5,979 bases of DNA, from the NCBI GenBank assembly GCA_039029935.1, contig JBCCFC010000879.1, positions 1 to 5,979 on the forward strand, in the 5' to 3' direction. Shown one piece after another: positions 1 through 5,956 of this stretch. Within the stretch, counting starts at the first letter, position 1. Every line of letters starts with the position of its first letter. The notes under the pieces are model-generated. The model was not told where the DNA came from, did no database searches, and saw nothing but the letters and a program-made list of their open reading frames with translations. Position numbers and translations under genes: made by a program. Origin of the DNA: G039029935 sp039029935 (GTDB lineage Bacteria > Chloroflexota > Anaerolineae > Caldilineales > Caldilineaceae).

Positions 1-117
1 CGTAAATTGCCTTCTCGTCTTTGTCATTTTTAGACCCCTCCACATGGTCTCTTCGGTATCTTAGCATGTGGTCTAGTTTCTGGGTAGCATTATAAGCAGC
101 ATCAAATTGATCAATTA
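1..117 (-). pseudogene. probable 3' continuation of the interrupted methyltransferase gene (cut by window edge)
   Basis: On the minus strand one frame is open from the palindromic element to the window edge, about 39 codons; the other two minus frames have several stops. It reads LIDQFDAAYNATQKLDHM and then a charged stretch (RYRRDHVEG, KNDKDEK). It is one frame away from the methyltransferase gene at 192-1172. If the 89-bp element and one flanking TA are removed, the upstream codons for ...HQPAGT run without a break into CTA-ATT-GAT (L-I-D). I infer that this is the separated continuation of that gene. I see no methyltransferase motif in these residues, so motif IV would have to lie beyond the left edge. 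An independent downstream gene is the alternative, but no convincing start with a ribosome binding site is visible. Confidence 0.5.
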
Positions 118-206
118 GGGAGTGGCGATTTAATAACTTTCGCATGTTCAGTGAGCACGCCCCGTGCGGTCTGATCCAAGTGGGGACGTTATTAAATCGC
201 CATTCC
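118..206. mobile_element. 89-bp TA-flanked palindromic element, MITE-like
   Basis: The ends are inverted repeats: GGAGTGGCGATTTAATAAC (119-137) and the reverse complement of 188-206 (GGAATGGCGATTTAATAAC), with one mismatch in 19. The inner 15 bp (123-137 and 188-202) match perfectly. The palindrome continues imperfectly inwards (TCAG/CTGA blocks) to a central perfect hairpin, GCACG-CCC-CGTGC (155-167). A TA dinucleotide flanks each end (116-117 and 207-208), as expected for elements moved by IS630/Tc1-mariner-type transposases; bacterial MITEs of that type include Correia and Nezha. No transposase is encoded, so any movement would be in trans. Each arm carries TTTAATAA, and its TAA stops end the methyltransferase frame. 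The family assignment is inference; an unrelated palindromic repeat or an RNA-level structure is possible. Confidence 0.6.
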
Positions 207-1172
207 TAGAGTACCTGCGGGTTGATGACTTTGCCATTGTTCCCATAGCTGCTGATTGTTGGCGATAAATGCTTGATTCCTTGTCGTACAATTCAGAACT
301 CTTTGAATATTGGTCAAATTGGTCAGAAAATAGGTTGTATCTTTTCTAAATTTCTCAATGATGGGCGTCGTCGGCATGGGAGAGCGACGACGACGGACAC
401 GTAGGTCTGAAGGCTCTTGCAAAGAATAATCACGTAGTACATTGCTTGCAATGGTTAACAAAGTCGATTGGTACTCAACAGGTAGGTCTAATATACACAA
501 ACGTAGACATTCAATCTCGGCCAACGTTGACGCTGAAAACCATTTCGCCAAATAGTTAAAGCGCAGGGTATCCATTTCCGATTTTTGAGATGGGTGTTTA
601 TATGTGGGAATTCTCTGACGAAATTGTGTAAGAAGCCATTCAAAACTCTGGCTTAATTGATTGGCATCGACCGACAATGCCTGTAATTTTGCATTAGATA
701 CAAATACCGCCATCGGATTCACATCAAACCCAAATGCATTCATATTCGCATGGGCACACTCCACCAAGGTTGTACCACTGCCACAGAATGGGTCCAGTAC
801 AGTTGCATCATCAGGAACATCTAAAACATTCAAAATACCACGCACAATTTGTGGATTAAACTTTCCTTTATATTCATGCAATCCATGTACTGAATAGCGT
901 GTTGACTGTTTTTTCTGTTTTCCAGTTTTGGCACAAGTGCGCTCAAGCTGATGCTGACGGGTAGGCGTAATAAAACCATTGGTCGAATAGCCTTGAAAAT
1001 AGACTAGCTTCTGAAGACTATCTTCATTAAATTGTGTACCTTCAATCAGTAACTCATTCTCTGTCGCAACCAGCAACTCAGGTTTGAGCAAACTACGTAT
1101 CTCTCGCAACGCCATTTCTTTTTCATAGGGGAAATATTTATAGTTATGCCAATATAGATTGATATGAGACAT
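192..1172 (-). CDS. truncated DNA methyltransferase lacking motif IV
   Basis: This 326-residue frame encodes the N-terminal part of an S-adenosylmethionine-dependent amino-methyltransferase. Residues 1-60 are an N-terminal extension (YFPYEKEMALREI) resembling that of some DNA/RNA methylases. Residues 99-114 (HEYKGKFNPQIV) resemble the motif X region, 127-136 (DPFCGSGTTL) are motif I of the cofactor pocket, and 148-156 (GFDVNPMAV) are motif II. Residues 211-256 (WFSAST... SLQEPSDLR) parallel WFQKD... NQESDTR of the neighbouring methyltransferase, so the two are paralogues. The catalytic (S/D/N)PP(Y/F) motif IV and the C-terminal half are absent. The last four codons (GMAI) and the stop lie in the arm of a palindromic element, so Leu322 is probably the last native residue. 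The start ATG is fixed by an in-frame TAG just upstream; the nearest purine-rich site, AAAGG, is 18 bases away, which is long. The gene begins 45 bases after the first operon gene. The product should bind cofactor poorly or be inactive; this is inferred. Confidence 0.85.
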   Translation of the reverse strand: MSHINLYWHNYKYFPYEKEMALREIRSLLKPELLVATENELLIEGTQFNEDSLQKLVYFQGYSTNGFITPTRQHQLERTCAKTGKQKKQSTRYSVHGLHEYKGKFNPQIVRGILNVLDVPDDATVLDPFCGSGTTLVECAHANMNAFGFDVNPMAVFVSNAKLQALSVDANQLSQSFEWLLTQFRQRIPTYKHPSQKSEMDTLRFNYLAKWFSASTLAEIECLRLCILDLPVEYQSTLLTIASNVLRDYSLQEPSDLRVRRRRSPMPTTPIIEKFRKDTTYFLTNLTNIQRVLNCTTRNQAFIANNQQLWEQWQSHQPAGTLGMAI

Positions 1173-1217
1173 TATTTTCTATTGATGAATCCTTTCTAAT
1201 GAGTGTATGGGTTGTTT

Positions 1218-2333
1218 CTATGGGCGTCGAAAAATTAGAATATGTTCCTTCTTTATATTTGCGTGTGAAAGGTTAAATGACTTTCGTGATTTGGACAAAA
1301 CACGTTCCAAGGTTGTAATCTCGTCAAATCCTAACTGCCTGCCAACTTCTTGAATTAGCGCAGCATTATCAATAATTTGACCATGAATTTTTGAACGGCC
1401 AATGACAAAACAAATGTAGCCACCTGAAACCACAATATGATGTAAAAGCTGAAAAATCGATTCAATCTGCTTCTTAAAATCATCTACAGTGGGTGCATTT
1501 TTTTTGAAATAGTGTGCCCTTGCACCAATTTCTTGCGCCTTAACGGGTTGTGGATCATGCCCTAGCCAAAACATTCGATATTTATGATATAACCAATACT
1601 CATAGGCGTTTGGGTATGGTGGGGATGTGATCACAAGTCCGACAGGGTGTGGCACATCCTGACTAGAAACGTCCAATATATTTTTTTCTATAATTGTCGC
1701 CTTGGGGTAAGTTTTGACTGGAGAACCCAATGCCTGCCAAATTTTTAAGACAGCTTGCTGAAAAAAGATATAGACATCGTCTGCTTGATAGGGTTTGTGA
1801 ATGGCCGCGTAGCGTGTATCGCTTTCTTGATTCGATACTTTGACCAGAATGCTAGAGAGTGCCAGTCGTACTGCATCCTGTGCTTGACTATCACGAATCA
1901 TCGCTATTTGTGCCAATAGGCTTGCAATCGCATATTGAATATCTTTTTGAAACCAGTGGTCAAGATTGGGGATTGCAGGAATTGACGCAATATCACAATG
2001 ATTTTTTGCATTAGAAACAATCGTCTCTGCCAACACTCGTATATCATCTGTAAGCGGTGTTGTCTTTACCCGACTAATCAAACAGGCAATGGGGTTGATA
2101 TCGACACCAATACTGGTATAGCCTTGTTTTTGTGCCTCCACTAATGTGACACCACTCCCACAAAATGGGTCAAACACACATGTATGATGAGGAAGGCCAA
2201 GTATCTCAATGAGATTGCGTGGAATTTCAGGAATAAATTTTGCTGGATACGGATGAATTGAATGAATGCTGCTTGCACGGTTTGAATGAGGGAAATTCCA
2301 ATCAATAGATTGAAGTTGTTCAATTGTATCCAT
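1218..2333 (-). CDS. site-specific DNA methyltransferase, N4-cytosine/N6-adenine type
   Basis: This 371-residue protein should transfer a methyl group from S-adenosylmethionine to an exocyclic amino group in DNA. Residues 24-36 (HSIHPYPAKFIPE) form the motif X-like region, 55-64 (DPFCGSGVTL) are motif I, 76-84 (GVDINPIAC) are motif II, 169-173 (QESDT) form a conserved inter-motif block, and 233-240 (LVITSPPY) are catalytic motif IV. A later strand pattern (GGYICFVIGRS, 304-314) precedes a conserved-looking C-terminal KKEHILIFRR. Motif I precedes motif IV. A TSPPY rather than DPPY motif leans towards N4-cytosine, but the base and target site cannot be read from sequence. All core motifs are present and the length is normal. 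AAGG lies 6 bases before the ATG. It is the promoter-proximal gene of the operon with the truncated paralogue. No restriction nuclease is visible in the window, so an orphan methylase or part of a larger restriction/defence locus to the left are both possible. Confidence 0.9.
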   Translation of the reverse strand: MDTIEQLQSIDWNFPHSNRASSIHSIHPYPAKFIPEIPRNLIEILGLPHHTCVFDPFCGSGVTLVEAQKQGYTSIGVDINPIACLISRVKTTPLTDDIRVLAETIVSNAKNHCDIASIPAIPNLDHWFQKDIQYAIASLLAQIAMIRDSQAQDAVRLALSSILVKVSNQESDTRYAAIHKPYQADDVYIFFQQAVLKIWQALGSPVKTYPKATIIEKNILDVSSQDVPHPVGLVITSPPYPNAYEYWLYHKYRMFWLGHDPQPVKAQEIGARAHYFKKNAPTVDDFKKQIESIFQLLHHIVVSGGYICFVIGRSKIHGQIIDNAALIQEVGRQLGFDEITTLERVLSKSRKSFNLSHANIKKEHILIFRRP

Positions 2334-2385
2334 TATTGGCCTTGTCCCTGCTATTTGGATAGAAAAAAAGTAGAACCATTTTTGT

Positions 2386-2415
2386 ATTATAAATGAACAG
2401 ATGGTCTTGTTGCAA
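2386..2415 (-). promoter_or_regulatory. sigma70-type promoter of the methyltransferase operon
   Basis: Read on the minus strand, TTGCAA (2410-2415) is followed after 18 bases by a perfect TATAAT (2386-2391). Initiation would be near 2380, giving a leader of about 47 bases with AAGG 6 bases before the ATG at 2333. The -35 hexamer matches TTGACA at four of six positions. Confidence 0.6.
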
Positions 2416-2559
2416 ATAGCATCGTTCAGATTTTATAGAGTTGAATCGTATTACCCGAAGAGTGATTATGGTGATAATGTTGTTCGTACTTCAACAATTG
2501 TCCTATTACACAACAAATGACGGTTGCCAGCTCTTCATTACAAAAATCTTACTAAAGTT

Positions 2560-2613
2560 CCAGACAAAATCCATTAAACACCGGACTTTTTTCTAAGCCG
2601 ATGCCGCTATAAT
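2560..2613 (+). promoter_or_regulatory. repeated promoter/operator module, copy 1 (upstream of the protease)
   Basis: CCAGACAAAA begins at 2560 and CCGGACTTTT at 2581, so the two CC[A/G]GAC boxes are direct repeats exactly 21 bp apart, two helical turns. TATAAT follows at 2608-2613, 21 bases after the second box. The 18 bases AAACACCGGACTTTTTTC (2576-2593) recur exactly at 5919-5936, where the same spacing to a -10-like hexamer is kept. There is no good TTGACA at the usual 17-bp spacing; the second box sits over the -35 region, as in activator-dependent or alternative-sigma promoters. The start would be near 2620, leaving about 325 bases of leader before the protease. Confidence 0.55.
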
Positions 2614-2723
2614 TAAATCAGTGAACGCAAACAAAAAACTTACTAATAGCTAACAAAGCAATGTCAGATTTGGAGTTATTCCAATCATTGGTTATACTCT
2701 TGTTCGTGAGACATAGTTTACGG

Positions 2724-2758
2724 ATTTATTACAATTTTTACGAATTTTTAATAAATCT
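2724..2758 (+). repeat. inverted repeat in the leader (9-bp stem)
   Basis: GATTTATTA (2724-2732) and TAATAAATC (2750-2758) are perfectly complementary around a 17-base T-rich loop. The stem is mostly A-T and therefore weak. It could be an operator or chance structure in AT-rich DNA. Confidence 0.3.
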
Positions 2759-2834
2759 CGCTAATTTGTATCGTTAGATGCATTAGCTTAACCAAGACAA
2801 ACATCAATCTTCTCAAAAAATTATGGTCAAATCA

Positions 2835-2876
2835 TCTTTCAGAAGGATTTTTAGGATGCTCAACACTTCTGAAAGA
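2835..2876 (+). repeat. perfect 11-bp inverted repeat upstream of the protease
   Basis: TCTTTCAGAAG (2835-2845) pairs perfectly with CTTCTGAAAGA (2866-2876) around a 20-base loop, ending 68 bases before the chosen protease ATG. No T-run follows the stem, so it is not an ordinary intrinsic terminator. It could be a protein operator or an RNA stability or translation-control hairpin. Confidence 0.45.
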
Positions 2877-2933
2877 ATTTGGTCTCAATACTTGAGAAGC
2901 CGTATACACTAACACAATCAGACTTAACAGTTC

Positions 2934-2938
2934 AGGAG
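2934..2938 (+). promoter_or_regulatory. ribosome binding site of the protease gene
   Basis: AGGAG lies 6 bases before the ATG at 2945 and only 3 before the adjacent ATG at 2942. This favours the second ATG and argues against the upstream in-frame TTG at 2879. Confidence 0.75.
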
Positions 2939-2944
2939 ACAATG

Positions 2945-5485
2945 ATGACTTACTTGAAAAATTCACAACGTGAAGAACGAAATTTGCAAACACGGACTGT
3001 GCAAAATTATCAACAGCCTGCAAAATTTACGATGCTCTTGACAGCCGTATGTATGGCTGTTGCTTTCCTCTTTGCTTTCTATACCGATGCCAATGCGCAA
3101 ATTGAAGCATACTCTCAGGATACGATTATTATTAAAGTCAATGAAAATACAACACAGGCGGAGTTAGATGCACTGTTGGCCGAGATGAATGCCACTGTTG
3201 ACTATGTTTCGCCTACAGGGTTTCAAGTCTGGCGTGTCGAAAGCGGCGCAGCACGCTCTCTAACCGCTCGCAGTGCCAGAAGCGATGACCGTATCGACTA
3301 TCTTGGGTTGGACTACACGGTTCAGATTCCACCCGAAGAGATGACGCCCAATGGCGTGGTGACAGTGGATGCACTGATTGGTGCGCTGGCAACATCCAAT
3401 GACCCAAGCTTCGCTAGTTTATGGGGATTGCACAATACAGGACAGACTGGTGGTACAGCCGATGCCGATATTGATGCACAGGAAGCGTGGGATACACTGA
3501 CCGATTCAACGATGATTGTTGGTGTGATTGACTCTGGCGTGGACTATACACACCCAGATTTGATTGATAACATGTGGACCAACCCGGGCGAGATCCCAGG
3601 AAATGGTATTGATGATGATGGCAATGGGTATATCGACGATGTCTATGGCTATGACTTTGCTAACAATGATGGCGACCCAATGGATGATAACAATCATGGG
3701 ACACACGTTGCAGGCACAATCGCAGCGACAGGCAATAATGGTGTTGGTATCGTGGGTGTGAACTGGGGCGCAAAAATTATGGCACTCAAGTTCCTCAGTG
3801 CAAGCGGTTCTGGTTCATTGTCAAATGCAATCGAAGCCATTGATTATGCCACGATGATGGGTGCAGACCTCACCAACAATAGCTGGGGTTGTTCACCAGG
3901 GTTCTGCTTTAGCTCGGCGATGGAAGCGTCTATTGAACGAGCCAACGACGCAAGCGTTCTTTTTGTAACATCAGCAGGCAACAGCAACAACAATAACAGC
4001 AACACGCCTGCCTACCCTGCCAGCTACAATGTACCAAATGTGATTGCAGTTGCGGCCACAGACGACAACGATAACCGAGCCTCTTTCTCTAGCTATGGTC
4101 AAACCAATGTCCATCTGGGCGCACCTGGTGTCAATATTCTGAGTACGATTCCAGGCAATCGTTATGCATCATTCAACGGTACATCTATGGCCTCACCCCA
4201 TGTTGCAGGCGCAGTTGCCCTGATTTGGGAACATTTCGCTGGCGCAACAATGGCCGAGATTAAACAATGTATCATCGACTCAGTTGACCCTGTTGCCAGC
4301 ATGAGCAGCACGACAATCAGCGGTGGTCGATTGAATGTCAACAATGCGCTTAGCTGTAGCATTACAGTACCAACGCCTACACCGACAGCGACGCCTACAG
4401 CGACGCCAACTGAAACACCTGAGCCAACGCCAACCGAGACACCTGAGCCAACACCAACACCAACCGAAACACCTGAGCCAACGCCAACCGAGACACCTGA
4501 GCCAACACCAACGCCAACTGAAACACCTGAACCATCAACGGATGTCATCTACGTGAGTTCAACCAGTGGTGGTAACTTCAATGGCATGAAGTTTAAGGAT
4601 GAGGATGTGATTGCGTATGACCCAACAACAGACACATGGTCATTGGTCTTTGACGGTTCGGATGTAGGTTTACCAAAAGCGGCAGATGTTGATGCCTTTG
4701 CCATTGTGGATGAAAGCACCATCCTGCTCAGTTTGCAGAACGAACTTGATATGTCAGCCTTTGGTTTGGGCTTGGTCGATGATTCAGACATTCTCGCCTT
4801 CACAGGCAGCTTGGGTGCAGATACATCGGGCACATGGAGTCTACACTTTGATGGCTCGGATGTTGAACTGGATGCCAATAGCGAAGATGTGGATGCGATT
4901 TCGGTCCTAGCCAATGGCGACCTGCTCATCAGCACAAGCGGTGCTGCACGGGTTACTGGTTTGACAGGTGCAAACAGGGCACGTGATGAAGATGTCATGT
5001 TATTCACGGCAACAAGCTTGGGTGACACCACTGCCGGTACATGGTCAATGCACTTTGATGGTTCTGATGTCGCACTGAACAACAATGGCGGCGAGGATGT
5101 CTGGGGCATCTCAACCGCAGGACTGAGTAGCGACCTCATTCTCACGACCAACAAGGAATTTGAGGCAGAGGGCGACAATGGCACATTCGCAGGTGTGAAG
5201 ACAGATATCATCGCCTGTGCGCCAGGGTCATTTGGTACAGACACAGCCTGTAACTTCTCTCTCTTCTGGGACGGTTTGGCCGCAGGCATTGGTAACGAAA
5301 AGATGGACGCCATCGCTATCGGACCAGCCATCCTTGCACCAGCCGCACGTTCTGCCAACGGTGTCATCATCAACGGCACAGAGGGTGACGAACTGAACAA
5401 AGCCGACATGCTGGAAGATGAACTGGATAATGAGGCAGAGGTAGACATCTACATTCCGCTGATTAGCCAGACAGTCGGGCAATAG
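2945..5485 (+). CDS. secreted subtilisin-like (S8) serine protease with C-terminal FDGSD repeat domain
   Basis: This 846-residue precursor is an exported endopeptidase. Residues 1-51 form a signal peptide with a long charged n-region, a hydrophobic core (about 28-46) and probable cleavage after ANA. Residues 58-98 resemble an inhibitor I9-type pro-region. The S8 domain spans about 152-470: Asp196 (VIDSGVDYTHPDL), an Asp-rich insert possibly binding calcium (about 221-232), His251 (HGTHVAG), oxyanion Asn346 (SAGN) and Ser414 (GTSMASPHVAG), so the active site is complete. Cys317/Cys321 and Cys442/Cys471 could form disulfides. A Pro/Thr/Glu linker (about 476-530) leads to four degenerate repeats of 61-71 residues (starting near 552, 613, 681 and 752), three with FDGSDV, possibly a propeller-like or calcium-binding surface domain. 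The protein ends with an acidic stretch and YIPLI (836-840), like many Chloroflexota secreted proteins. No LPXTG motif or C-terminal membrane anchor is seen. A degradative role outside the cell is likely; the substrate is unknown. The next start choice, ATG 2942, adds one Met. Confidence 0.95.
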   Translation: MTYLKNSQREERNLQTRTVQNYQQPAKFTMLLTAVCMAVAFLFAFYTDANAQIEAYSQDTIIIKVNENTTQAELDALLAEMNATVDYVSPTGFQVWRVESGAARSLTARSARSDDRIDYLGLDYTVQIPPEEMTPNGVVTVDALIGALATSNDPSFASLWGLHNTGQTGGTADADIDAQEAWDTLTDSTMIVGVIDSGVDYTHPDLIDNMWTNPGEIPGNGIDDDGNGYIDDVYGYDFANNDGDPMDDNNHGTHVAGTIAATGNNGVGIVGVNWGAKIMALKFLSASGSGSLSNAIEAIDYATMMGADLTNNSWGCSPGFCFSSAMEASIERANDASVLFVTSAGNSNNNNSNTPAYPASYNVPNVIAVAATDDNDNRASFSSYGQTNVHLGAPGVNILSTIPGNRYASFNGTSMASPHVAGAVALIWEHFAGATMAEIKQCIIDSVDPVASMSSTTISGGRLNVNNALSCSITVPTPTPTATPTATPTETPEPTPTETPEPTPTPTETPEPTPTETPEPTPTPTETPEPSTDVIYVSSTSGGNFNGMKFKDEDVIAYDPTTDTWSLVFDGSDVGLPKAADVDAFAIVDESTILLSLQNELDMSAFGLGLVDDSDILAFTGSLGADTSGTWSLHFDGSDVELDANSEDVDAISVLANGDLLISTSGAARVTGLTGANRARDEDVMLFTATSLGDTTAGTWSMHFDGSDVALNNNGGEDVWGISTAGLSSDLILTTNKEFEAEGDNGTFAGVKTDIIACAPGSFGTDTACNFSLFWDGLAAGIGNEKMDAIAIGPAILAPAARSANGVIINGTEGDELNKADMLEDELDNEAEVDIYIPLISQTVGQ
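4412..4533 (+). repeat. 54-bp tandem repeat encoding the Pro/Thr linker
   Basis: Two 54-bp units (4412-4465 and 4466-4519) differ at only two positions, and a partial third (4520-4533) follows. Each unit is built of a 24-bp and a 30-bp subunit starting GA[A/G]ACACCTGAGCCAAC and encodes ETPEPTPT followed by ETPEPTPTPT. The unit is a multiple of three, so copy changes lengthen or shorten the linker without breaking the frame. Confidence 0.9.
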
Positions 5486-5529
5486 TCAATGGTAAAGCGT
5501 CAATGATAGACGAATCATAGAATAAATAG

Positions 5530-5569
5530 TTAAAAAGAGGTGATGGCCTAAACCATCACCTCTTTTTAA
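5530..5569. terminator. strong intrinsic terminator after the protease gene
   Basis: AAAAAGAGGTGATGG (5532-5546) and CCATCACCTCTTTTT (5553-5567) form a perfect 15-bp stem around the 6-base loop CCTAAA; two further T-A pairs extend it to 5530 and 5569. The right arm supplies the T-run for plus-strand transcripts, and the A-run on the left makes it potentially bidirectional. It lies 44 bases after the protease stop codon, marking the 3' end of a single-gene transcript. Confidence 0.93.
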
Positions 5570-5580
5570 TTTGTGGCCTG

Positions 5581-5607
5581 CGAGATTGGACCAATCTGGT
5601 GATCTCG
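5581..5607. repeat. overlapping short palindromes downstream of the terminator
   Basis: GATTGG-A-CCAATC (5584-5596) is a near-perfect palindrome. CGAGAT (5581-5586) can alternatively pair with ATCTCG (5602-5607), so the two pairings are mutually exclusive. It lies between the terminator and promoter-like copy 2, where an operator is plausible. The arms are short, so chance is possible. Confidence 0.3.
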
Positions 5608-5628
5608 ATACGTATTCCACCAAAAAAA

Positions 5629-5681
5629 GCAGACAAAACTCGACCAATTCCAGACCATTTTGATGTGAATCTATTTATAAT
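5629..5681 (+). promoter_or_regulatory. repeated promoter/operator module, copy 2
   Basis: CAGACAAAA (5630-5638), 11 bases, CCAGAC (5650-5655), 20 bases, TATAAT (5676-5681). The two boxes have the same 21-bp offset as in copies 1 and 3 although the sequence between them is unrelated, which argues for selection on the boxes rather than a recent duplication. The first box is GCAGAC rather than CCAGAC, and the distance to the -10 is one base shorter. Transcription would start near 5688 and read into a region with only a 44-codon frame. Confidence 0.5.
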
Positions 5682-5696
5682 AGAAAACAGCTACTG

Positions 5697-5831
5697 ATGT
5701 CCCCAACCCACCAACTGCTCCAACATCCTCTACCGATAAATCTGAAACGAGTATGTCATGCTCACGGCGATGACACACAAGTCAAAATCATCAGTGCCCT
5801 AAGCCCCAATAAACATTTATCTTCAATTTAG
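5697..5831 (+). CDS. unrecognised 44-residue open reading frame, doubtful
   Basis: An ATG about 9 bases after the predicted start of promoter-like copy 2 opens 44 codons (MSPTHQLLQHPL..., ending KHLSSI). There is no Shine-Dalgarno sequence, so it would have to be nearly leaderless. The residues show no signal peptide, membrane segment or motif that I know. Its only support is its position behind a promoter-like element. A non-coding transcript or decayed sequence is equally likely. Confidence 0.15.
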   Translation: MSPTHQLLQHPLPINLKRVCHAHGDDTQVKIISALSPNKHLSSI

Positions 5832-5902
5832 CAGTTTACGGAAATCTATCATTTAAAAATTACTTCTATGACTTTTGTCACGAAAGACTCTAAATCAAAA
5901 GA

Positions 5903-5956
5903 CCAGACAAAAATCAAAAAACACCGGACTTTTTTCACATCAAGCTATGATATACT
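5903..5956 (+). promoter_or_regulatory. repeated promoter/operator module, copy 3 (drives a gene beyond the window)
   Basis: CCAGACAAAA begins at 5903, CCGGAC is at 5924-5929 (21 bp offset) and TATACT at 5951-5956 follows after 21 bases, the same geometry as copy 1. AAACACCGGACTTTTTTC (5919-5936) is identical to 2576-2593. The bases after the -10 (TAAAT..., then AACAAACG and A-rich) also loosely resemble those after copy 1. No start codon follows before the window ends. Confidence 0.55.

Larger units (their letters stand above)
2614..2941 (+). other. long AT-rich leader region before the protease gene
   Basis: If transcription starts at the TATAAT of 2608-2613, these about 325 bases form an untranslated leader. 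I find two inverted repeats (2724-2758 and 2835-2876) but no known riboswitch or RNA family. A second possible -10, TATACT at 2693-2698, has only TTGGAG at the 17-bp position upstream. A TTG at 2879 is in frame with the protease but has no ribosome binding site and would add 22 non-signal-like residues, so I do not treat it as the start. Confidence 0.4.

Noticed and set aside
118..206. Integron attC site
   Set aside because: The outer arms lack the RYYYAAC/GTTRRRY core pattern (the site reads GTTATTA), and no cassette arrangement is present.
118..206. Intrinsic terminator of the methyltransferase operon
   Set aside because: The arms are far apart with a long internal section, no T-run follows, and the open frame continues beyond the element.
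181..207. On the minus strand, the frame two bases ahead of the methyltransferase spells GDLITSP, resembling the missing motif IV (xDLIxTSPPY), near the place where it is expected.
   Set aside because: The bases belong to the palindromic element and its arm, the second Pro and Tyr are missing, and stops follow soon. The insertion model explains the frame better. The position is suggestive, so a frameshifted, decayed motif IV remains a minor alternative.
2661..2777. 38-codon frame in the protease leader (MSDLELFQSL...)
   Set aside because: No ribosome binding site and AT-rich composition with a hydrophobic run that such DNA gives by chance. A leader peptide cannot be excluded, but nothing supports it.
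2791..2806. CCAAGACAAACATC as a fourth copy of the promoter-like module
   Set aside because: The first box is altered and no CC[A/G]GAC follows 21 bp later, nor a TATAAT at the right distance.
2879..2944. In-frame TTG start extending the protease by 22 residues
   Set aside because: No Shine-Dalgarno sequence before it, whereas AGGAG is well placed for the ATG at 2945. The extra residues also lengthen an already long signal-peptide n-region.
4162..5448. Long minus-strand frames opposite the protease linker and C-terminal domain
   Set aside because: They are low-complexity mirrors (Val/Gly/Ser runs) of the Pro/Thr and Asp-rich coding sequence with no start signals or recognisable domain.
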